This document shows, piece by piece, positions 58,865 through 64,000 of a DNA stretch of 64,000 nucleotides. Within the stretch, counting starts at the first letter, position 1. Each line of letters begins with the position of its first letter. Source of the stretch: Arthrobacter sp. H-02-3 (GTDB lineage: Bacteria; Actinomycetota; Actinomycetes; Actinomycetales; Micrococcaceae); assembly GCF_003097355.1 (NCBI RefSeq), contig NZ_PYUI01000020.1, positions 28,122 to 92,121 of the forward strand, given 5' to 3'. Under the pieces are notes generated by a model. It was given only the letters and a program-made list of their open reading frames with translations, was not told where the DNA came from and ran no database searches. Position numbers and translations under genes: made by a program.

Positions 58865-58977
58865 TCGAGACGCGTTTGATCGAGGTCATTGGGACGCGAG
58901 CGACCGCCCTCGCGCAACTCGACGCATATCAGAAGGCAGACATGGTCGTTGAGGTTTTGAGCGGCCGCGCGGCGTAA
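58861..58977 (+). CDS. Candidate small protein (38 aa)
   Basis: MIETRLIEVIGTRATALAQL continuing DAYQKADMVVEVLSGRAA; an amphipathic helical pattern with regular hydrophobic spacing. The ATG overlaps the stop of the preceding micro-ORF. It lies on the other side of the operator from the ImmA operon. No family recognised. Confidence 0.35.
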   Translation: MIETRLIEVIGTRATALAQLDAYQKADMVVEVLSGRAA

Positions 58978-59290
58978 ACGCTACCTCCGGAGCGAACCGC
59001 ATATCCGTCGACATCAGCGTCGACATCCGCGGCGCCCCCGAGGGTAATCGACGGCCAGACCGTAGCAGAGGCTCGCCACGGCGTCGCCTGCCCTAAAGGG
59101 AATGACAATGTAACGAAGGCGACACGCGCAGTAGTTACAGTAACCAAATCCGCTTCCAGCGGTCCCTTGAATGCTAGGTTCGGAGGAACCTAAAACAGTA
59201 ACTAAAACTTGTTGAGGGCTACGAACGATTTACAGCACTGAAGCCAGTACAGGTGAAGACAGTCTGTACGAGATTCAAAGGACATGACAC
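58978..59290. other. Intergenic stretch with inverted repeats upstream of the RHH gene
   Basis: 313 bases. GTTACAGTAAC (59134-59144) is an 11-bp palindrome; AACAGTAAC recurs at 59195-59203. TAGGTTC-GGAG-GAACCTA (59175-59192) is a perfect 7-bp hairpin. AAAGGA at 59277-59282 is the likely ribosome-binding site of the next gene. These sites may be autoregulatory operators of the ribbon-helix-helix protein. Confidence 0.4.
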
Positions 59291-59527
59291 ATGACTGCTG
59301 TTGCACATCGGGGAGGCGGGCGCCCCAGCAAGGGCCTCCGCAAGTACATTGGCTTTCGTGTGCCTGCCGAGATGGCCGACCAGGTCGCGCAGGTGGCCGA
59401 AGCGGAGGGCGTCACGATCACGGACTACGTGGCTTCGGTTGTGGCAAAGCAGCTTGAAGTCGATCTGGAGCGTCACGACCACCCTAAGTTTCAGGAGGAG
59501 CTGCCCATTGGCCGCATCGCCTCTTAA
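59291..59527 (+). CDS. Ribbon-helix-helix DNA-binding protein
   Basis: 78-residue protein with a basic N-terminal arm (RGGGRPSKGLRKYIGFRVP) and the RHH pattern IGFRVPAEMADQVAQVAEAE, then GVTITDYVASVVAKQLEVDL. Such proteins act as plasmid copy-number regulators, antitoxins or relaxosome accessories. No toxin gene follows; the next feature is a strong terminator and then the Rep gene. A copy-control or partition role fits the location. Confidence 0.78.
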   Translation: MTAVAHRGGGRPSKGLRKYIGFRVPAEMADQVAQVAEAEGVTITDYVASVVAKQLEVDLERHDHPKFQEELPIGRIAS

Positions 59528-59532
59528 ATGAC

Positions 59533-59557
59533 GAAGGCCCGCACGAGGCGGGCCTTC
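59533..59557 (+). terminator. Terminator after the RHH gene
   Basis: GAAGGCCCGC-ACGAG-GCGGGCCTTC, a perfect 10-bp GC-rich stem with a 5-base loop, 6 bases past the stop codon. The downstream sequence is TAAGCATTTG. Confidence 0.82.
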
Positions 59558-59687
59558 TAAGCATTTGACTCACTACCTTTTTTGCTTGCCGGCGACGAGG
59601 TAGAGAGTCCTTGAGAATCAACTCGGGCCTTGTGGTCCGGGCATCTTCCTATCCCTTGAGAGGAATAGCATCATCGTACCCCACGAG

Positions 59688-61532
59688 ATGCGCGCATGCA
59701 CAGACTCACAGAGTTCGGGCGCGCCGCATGCACCATGCCGTCCTGCCGAAGCCTGGGCCGCACTAGCGCTCTTGCTTGCCGGGCAGCCTCGCATACGCCT
59801 TTCCCGCGACGGCGGAAAGTCGTACCCGCAAAAACACGAACGAACCCTAACCCCAGCGCTTCCGGCCTTCCCCGCTGCCGTCCGGATTTTCGGCAAGGAC
59901 GGCACCTGCGCTGCTATTTTCCTTGACTTTGACTCGTCCGTCGCTGGTGTTGACTGGGTCGAAGCCGATGTCCGGGCCGTCCAGACCTGGCTGCATTCGG
60001 TCGGTGCCCGCTGGATTGAGGACTACTCCCCCAACGGCGGCCGGCACGTATACGTCCCGCTGGAGCAGCGGGTCACCTTTTCGGAAGCGCGTGATCTTGT
60101 CGAGGCGCTGGGCACCCGGTACCGGAGCCTGGACAAGACCCCGCACCAGAACCTCCTGCATGGCTGTATGCGCACGCCCGGGTCCCCGCACAAGCGTGGC
60201 GGATACCAGGAACTCGCCATGAGCCTGTCCATGGCCTACGACGTTGCCCGCCGGCCCAACCCGGCCACCGTGTGGGCAGCCATGAACGCCGATCTGGCGG
60301 GGGAGATCGCCGCGGTCAGGGCGCTCCGTCTCGAAGGCACAATCACACCGGCCACCGCCGAGGCGCCCCGACTCCAGCACCCTGCCGGGCGGATGTCCCG
60401 GACCATGCAGCTCATGGCCCGGACGGGGCTGTACGACACCAACCGGTACGCCTCCGATTCGGAGGCACGACAGGCCATTGTCACGGGGGCCGCGGCCGCC
60501 GGACTGGAACTCGTCGAGGTCGAACGCCGGATGATGCAGGGGACCTGGCCCGGACTGGCCTCTTTCTATGCCCGCTATGCCTCCCGGCACCGGGTCCCGG
60601 CGTTGCGCAGGGACTGGCTGAATGCGATCACGTATCTGAGCAAAAACCCCGGATCCAGGAACGGAAAGAACAATGCCCGTATATCCCCCACAAGCCAGCC
60701 AAATCCACAGCCCCCCGCACTACAGGGGAATTCGATTTCATCGAATTCCGACGCTGAGCATCGGTTTGTCCGGACCTGGCGCAATGCACTGCGGTTGAGG
60801 GAACATTCCTACACCGCGTCAAGGACCGGGCTTGCCAGGAGAATGGTGCTGAGGTCGCTGGGGGAGGCAGCACACATGACCGGGTCCAGGTTCATTGAAT
60901 TCGGTGACCGGTCCATCGCGGTGGCCACCGGCCTGGACCACACCACGGTCGGATCCCACCTCAGAGCCCTGCGCAGCGAGAAGGACCCGTTGGTGACCCT
61001 GGTCGAACAAGGCCGGGGTACCAAGGGAGACCTCTACATGCTGACCGTGCCGGAGGAGGTGAAGGCCGCGGCCGAAGACCTTTCCTGGCGGAAGGGGAAA
61101 ATCCACGCACTTCGCCCGGTTTTCAGGGAACTGGGACTGCCGGCGGCGTTCGTGTACGAAGCATTGGAACACTCCCCCGGCCTGTCAACATCCGAGATCG
61201 TCAAGCTGACCAGACTCTCCAGGACAGCTGTCACGGAGGCGCTTGAGGTGATGGCCGCCTGGAACATGATTGCCCGGAATGCACGGGCCTGGTCGGTGGT
61301 GGCCTCGACGTCACTGAAAGACCTCGCCGAGCACTTCGGGGTCATGGAAGCTGTCGCGGCGCAGCTGCAGCGCTACCGGATTGAACGGATCCTGTGGAAA
61401 GAATGGCTCTCCAAGAACGTCAACACCGTCGCCGAGCTCCTCTCCCCCGGAGAAGACTACCCGTGGGAGGCCTTCGAGGGGCCACCCGACGAGTGGGCCC
61501 TCCCGAACATGGCTTTCACTAGGGCACGGTGA
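59688..61532 (+). CDS. Plasmid replication initiator with archaeo-eukaryotic primase-like domain
   Basis: 614-residue protein. Residues about 20-240 look like an AEP primase/polymerase core: IFLDFDSSVAG carries the acidic pair D80/D82 and YSPNGGRHVYVPL the later histidine motif. A middle linker (about 325-350) is polar and Pro/Ser-rich. The C-terminal half has winged-helix-like segments (SIAVATGLDHTTVGSHLRAL, STSEIVKLTRLSRTAVTEAL). This architecture is known in Rep proteins of actinobacterial plasmids. The first codons overlap CACAGACTCACAGAG, an iteron-like word, so the gene may be autoregulated. The ribosome-binding site is weak and the start is uncertain. Confidence 0.82.
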   Translation: MRACTDSQSSGAPHAPCRPAEAWAALALLLAGQPRIRLSRDGGKSYPQKHERTLTPALPAFPAAVRIFGKDGTCAAIFLDFDSSVAGVDWVEADVRAVQTWLHSVGARWIEDYSPNGGRHVYVPLEQRVTFSEARDLVEALGTRYRSLDKTPHQNLLHGCMRTPGSPHKRGGYQELAMSLSMAYDVARRPNPATVWAAMNADLAGEIAAVRALRLEGTITPATAEAPRLQHPAGRMSRTMQLMARTGLYDTNRYASDSEARQAIVTGAAAAGLELVEVERRMMQGTWPGLASFYARYASRHRVPALRRDWLNAITYLSKNPGSRNGKNNARISPTSQPNPQPPALQGNSISSNSDAEHRFVRTWRNALRLREHSYTASRTGLARRMVLRSLGEAAHMTGSRFIEFGDRSIAVATGLDHTTVGSHLRALRSEKDPLVTLVEQGRGTKGDLYMLTVPEEVKAAAEDLSWRKGKIHALRPVFRELGLPAAFVYEALEHSPGLSTSEIVKLTRLSRTAVTEALEVMAAWNMIARNARAWSVVASTSLKDLAEHFGVMEAVAAQLQRYRIERILWKEWLSKNVNTVAELLSPGEDYPWEAFEGPPDEWALPNMAFTRAR

Positions 61533-61579
61533 TCAGACCAAAACGAAGACAGCCAGTCTGGCAGTCCGGTAGTGACGGA

Positions 61580-61612
61580 CTCTGTAAGTCTGTGGATAAC
61601 GTACTCACAGAG
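61580..61612. other. Iteron-like words and perfect DnaA box: likely origin part
   Basis: CTCTGTAAGTCTGT (61580-61593) is immediately followed by TGTGGATAA (61591-61599, the exact complement of DnaA box TTATCCACA) and then CACAGAGT. It lies in the 138-base gap after the Rep gene and before the convergent partition genes. The same CTCTGTAAGTCTGT recurs at 63102-63115. Confidence 0.6.
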
Positions 61613-61670
61613 TATTTGGGTACGATCCCCAGTAGTCAGACGCTCCTGGTCGTTGGGAACGGGGATATTT

Positions 61671-62213
61671 TTAGGCCCGCGGGGTCAGACCCAAGGCAAC
61701 GCGGAGTTCATCCTCTGTAGAACCCACCAGCTCCTTCTGGCGCTCCAGCAGCAGGTCGACGGCAACGCGGATCAGGGTGTTATCGGTGATCCGCTCCCCC
61801 TTTTCCCTGCGGGCACGCTGAACCTTCGAAGCGAGTACTGTCAGCTCATCGGCCTGGTCTGCGTGCAGCCGTAATTCCTTACGGACCAGATCTGTGTAGT
61901 GGGTATGGCTCGAAACGACTGGTCCCTTAACCTCTTGTACCTCTTGGGTCGAAGAGGGCTTCACAACGGCATCCTCAAACCGGGCCGCGACTTCGGACTC
62001 CACTCCCCCATTTGTCACGGTTCGTGCCGGCTGAGCAGCCGGCGCAGGCGTGGCAACTTGTGCTGTCGAGTGCGATTGTGAGCCATGATGCAATGCAGCG
62101 GCCTCATGGACAATGTGCAGGACGGGCGCATCTCCATCTAGGTCAATGGGAGGGGCTTCTTTGATCTCCCGGGTCTGGTTGGCAAAGTTTTTGAATCCGC
62201 CTTTGAGCGCCAT
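61671..62213 (-). CDS. Partition partner protein (ParB-like, ribbon-helix-helix C-terminus)
   Basis: 180-residue protein directly behind parA (5-base gap). The N-terminal half is polar and unstructured, as in adaptor proteins that stimulate ParA (MALKGGFKNFANQTREIKEA). The C-terminus YTDLVRKELRLHADQADELT, then RREKGERITDNTLIRVAVDL, resembles a ribbon-helix-helix/centromere-binding module. It probably binds the nearby repeats as the centromere; this is inference from position. Confidence 0.72.
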   Translation of the reverse strand: MALKGGFKNFANQTREIKEAPPIDLDGDAPVLHIVHEAAALHHGSQSHSTAQVATPAPAAQPARTVTNGGVESEVAARFEDAVVKPSSTQEVQEVKGPVVSSHTHYTDLVRKELRLHADQADELTVLASKVQRARREKGERITDNTLIRVAVDLLLERQKELVGSTEDELRVALGLTPRA

Positions 62214-62218
62214 CGAGG

Positions 62219-62878
62219 TCAGCCCTTCCTGGTCTTGGCCCAGAGACTAAACAGTTCCAAGGCGACGTCTTTGTAATCCATAGTTGCTTTCTCAGAGTTG
62301 CGGGTCTTCTCGTAAGAAGTAACCACCGTTCCATACATAGGTGCCCGCTCGTGTGCCTTATACGCTCGAACAAACGAGTTGCATACGAGGATCCCCTGCT
62401 CTCGCAACATCTCCTGTGCATCCAGGGCATCTTGCGGGGAACGCGAATCGGCTTTTGTGATCACGACCCTGTAGTCCAGGCCGAAGGGCTGGACTATTTT
62501 CTCGAACGTGTAGACGAGAGGCAGAAGGGCCAAAGGAGTTGCTTCTGTAGGCATCACAATGAAGTCCGACTGGCTGACGATGGCCTTGAGCACCTGAATG
62601 TTTTCCAAGTTACCGGGGGTATCGACGAAGACCGTGTCGTAGTCGAGACCGCGCATTTGTGTGAGTGCTTCCGGATCCGTCTCAGTCGCGACGTCGAACT
62701 GCAGCTGTTCCTTTTCGGGGAGTTCCTCTGCATTGGTTGCCCACATCGTTACTGACCCTTGTGGGTCGGCGTCGACGACAAGCACTTTCGAGCTCTGGGC
62801 GGCAACGGCGGCGAGATTCATCACCGTGGTGGTTTTCCCGGCGCCGCCTTTTTGGTTGACGACAGCTACGACCCTCAT
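62219..62878 (-). CDS. parA: ParA-family partition ATPase
   Basis: 219-residue ParA of the short type without an N-terminal helix-turn-helix. I chose the ATG at 62878 (MRVVAVVNQKGGAGKTTTVM), with AAGGAAG upstream; the frame is open further but lacks family sequence. Deviant Walker A KGGAGKTT is at residues 10-17; VLVVDADPQGS and DTVFVDTPGN are Walker A' and B. With the downstream gene it forms a parAB-type cassette that segregates the plasmid. Confidence 0.92.
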   Translation of the reverse strand: MRVVAVVNQKGGAGKTTTVMNLAAVAAQSSKVLVVDADPQGSVTMWATNAEELPEKEQLQFDVATETDPEALTQMRGLDYDTVFVDTPGNLENIQVLKAIVSQSDFIVMPTEATPLALLPLVYTFEKIVQPFGLDYRVVITKADSRSPQDALDAQEMLREQGILVCNSFVRAYKAHERAPMYGTVVTSYEKTRNSEKATMDYKDVALELFSLWAKTRKG

Positions 62879-63296
62879 GAGTGCTTCCTTAATTTTGGTT
62901 TCTATGGCACTCGGACCGACGGCGGATTGGGACCTCATCCAGGCTTCGCAACCCGAGAAAACGGGTGAGCTCGATTCAAGGCAGAGAACATCTGTATCCA
63001 AGTCGCCGGCAAGCGCTACGCCAAAATTACCAGCCCGACTCCCCTTCGGTCGGAAGAAACGCCGTAGACGCACAGAGTCAGTGACTTCGTTTCTCTGTAA
63101 CTCTGTAAGTCTGTAACGCTTAAGGCCTCTGGGTCGGCTAAAGAGACCACTCCCCCGTGATTCAGTTCAAGGCCAGTCAACCGCGCCTGGCTGCCATTCT
63201 CCTGACTACGAAGCCACCGAGCTCCTTCTGCCACATCCTGCTGAAGCTGGCTGGATCTAGCGGTGCGGCGTCGTCTTGAAGTGGCTTACCTACCGG
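62879..63296. other. Non-coding region upstream of parA with iteron-like words
   Basis: No supported gene. CACAGAGTCAGTGAC (63072-63086) and CTCTGTAACTCTGTAAGTCTGT (63094-63115, read in two overlapping parts) recall the words near the Rep gene and in the 317-bp repeats. Candidate centromere/origin DNA. Confidence 0.5.
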
Positions 63297-64000
63297 TTCC
63301 GGAGTTCGTGACTTCCGGGGTTCCGAAGTGACGGAGTCCAGGGTGGGCCGGGGTTCCCTGCTGGGAACTTTGTTCACAGATCTACAGAGTCACAGAGTCG
63401 CGGACTCACCGACTCGGCGGCTTACCGGGAGGCCGCTCCTGGCGGTTGGCGGTTCAGAGTTGGCCGGCGCGGTTTGTACAGAGTCCGGCAGTTCCGTGCG
63501 TCCGGATGTCACAGAGTGACAGACTTACGCGGTTCGGAGGCGGTCCGGCGGGACTGCGTGGTCGGCGCCCGGATGGGGCAATCACTGACTCTGTGACTCA
63601 CGTACAGACAGACTTCCGGAGTTCGTGACTTCCGGGGTTCCGAAGTGACGGAGTCCAGGGTGGGCCGGGGTTCCCTGCTGGGAACTTTGTTCACAGATCT
63701 ACAGAGTCACAGAGTCGCGGACTCACCGACTCGGCGGCTTACCGGGAGGCCGCTCCTGGCGGTTGGCGGTTCAGAGTTGGCCGGCGCGGTTTGTACAGAG
63801 TCCGGCAGTTCCGTGCGTCCGGATGTCACAGAGTGACAGACTTACGCGGTTCGGAGGCGGTCCGGCGGGACTGCGTGGTCGGCGCCCGGATGGGGCAATC
63901 ACTGACTCTGTGACTCACGTACAGACAGACTTCCGGAGTTCGTGACTTCCGGGGTTCCGAAGTGACGGAGTCCAGGGTGGGCCGGGGTTCCCTGCTGGGA
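63297..64000. repeat. 317-bp tandem direct repeat, at least 2.2 copies, rich in ACAGAGT
   Basis: Copies begin at 63297, 63614 and 63931; the third is cut by the window end. The first two appear identical throughout. Each unit holds five ACAGAGT/ACTCTGT words and the perfect palindrome TGTCAC-AGA-GTGACA (63507-63521, 63824-63838). No gene is supported inside; short frames that repeat with the unit are by-products. Likely iterons or centromere repeats. Confidence 0.85.

Noticed and set aside
63328..63836. Repeated 63-codon frames inside the 317-bp units
   Set aside because: They simply recur with the repeat, lack ribosome-binding sites and cross the palindromic iteron words.
63297..64000. Tandem repeats considered as a CRISPR array
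   Set aside because: The unit is 317 bp and wholly identical, without short repeats separated by variable spacers, and there are no cas genes.

Overview
The window looks like part of a large accessory replicon (plasmid) of an Arthrobacter-type actinobacterium (Micrococcaceae). The evidence is high-GC coding, many ATGA stop/start overlaps, actinobacterial family composition, catabolic islands, a mating-pair (type IV secretion) block, and a ParA/Rep segment with iteron-like repeats and a perfect DnaA box. Genus is inferred from gene content, not measured.

Region 1 (1-13845, all minus strand) is one tightly coupled 12-gene operon. It encodes a dipeptide-type ABC importer (binding protein, two permeases, ATPase truncated by the window edge), four luciferase-like flavin monooxygenases, an acyl-CoA-dehydrogenase-like monooxygenase, two aldo/keto reductases and an O-acetylhomoserine sulfhydrylase. 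This is best read as an organosulfur-scavenging route: import, oxidative C-S cleavage, then fixation of the released sulfur species. A separate small minus-strand operon (14937-16324) starts with a flavin reductase that could supply reduced FMN, followed by three small unknown proteins. A divergent tRNA-Cys lies at 16797-16867. A decayed histidine phosphatase and a decayed DUF1016 nuclease lie nearby.

Region 2 (17690-37829) is an amine/amino-alcohol catabolic island. The first plus-strand block holds a class I glutamine amidotransferase, an HtaA-domain protein, alanine dehydrogenase and two small proteins. A minus-strand operon (28275 to 20880) carries a glutamine-synthetase-like gamma-glutamyl ligase, SDR, gamma-glutamyl hydrolase, cytochrome P450, 3Fe-4S ferredoxin, ferredoxin reductase and a PucR-type regulator. 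A second minus-strand pair carries an aldehyde dehydrogenase and a CPR-like diflavin reductase. A plus-strand block has an APC permease, zinc alcohol dehydrogenase, aldehyde dehydrogenase and class III aminotransferase. TGTGCA-N3-TGCACA palindromes mark two of the promoters; a third copy lies near a broken Lrp/AsnC gene.

Region 3 (37830-43908) is mosaic: two strong hairpins, small unknown genes, ISL3 and IS21 transposase remnants, a metallo-beta-lactamase-fold hydrolase, a PAS protein, an HxlR/SCP2-like regulator and a PatB/MalY-type C-S lyase.

Region 4 (43909-55264, minus) is a conjugation operon: DUF4913 protein, TraG/VirD4 coupling ATPase, VirB4-like ATPase, SCO6880-type protein, TrbL/VirB6-like membrane protein, small pilin-like protein, ParA/MinD-like ATPase, lipoprotein and a lytic transglycosylase-like/CHAP cell-wall hydrolase. 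A winged-helix regulator is divergent from it, with a perfect 16-bp palindrome between them. I recognise no relaxase in the window.

Region 5 (55961-58977) is the least conventional part: ImmA/IrrE peptidase, MAB_1171c-like membrane protein, PAP2-like membrane phosphatase and XRE regulator, bracketed at both ends by the same ACTGAAAAAATTTCAGT palindrome, with overlapping micro-ORFs on the other side of the promoter.

Region 6 (59291-64000) is the replication/partition segment: ribbon-helix-helix protein, primase-like Rep, DnaA box, ParA and its partner, and an exact 317-bp tandem repeat full of ACAGAGT words that runs off the window end.
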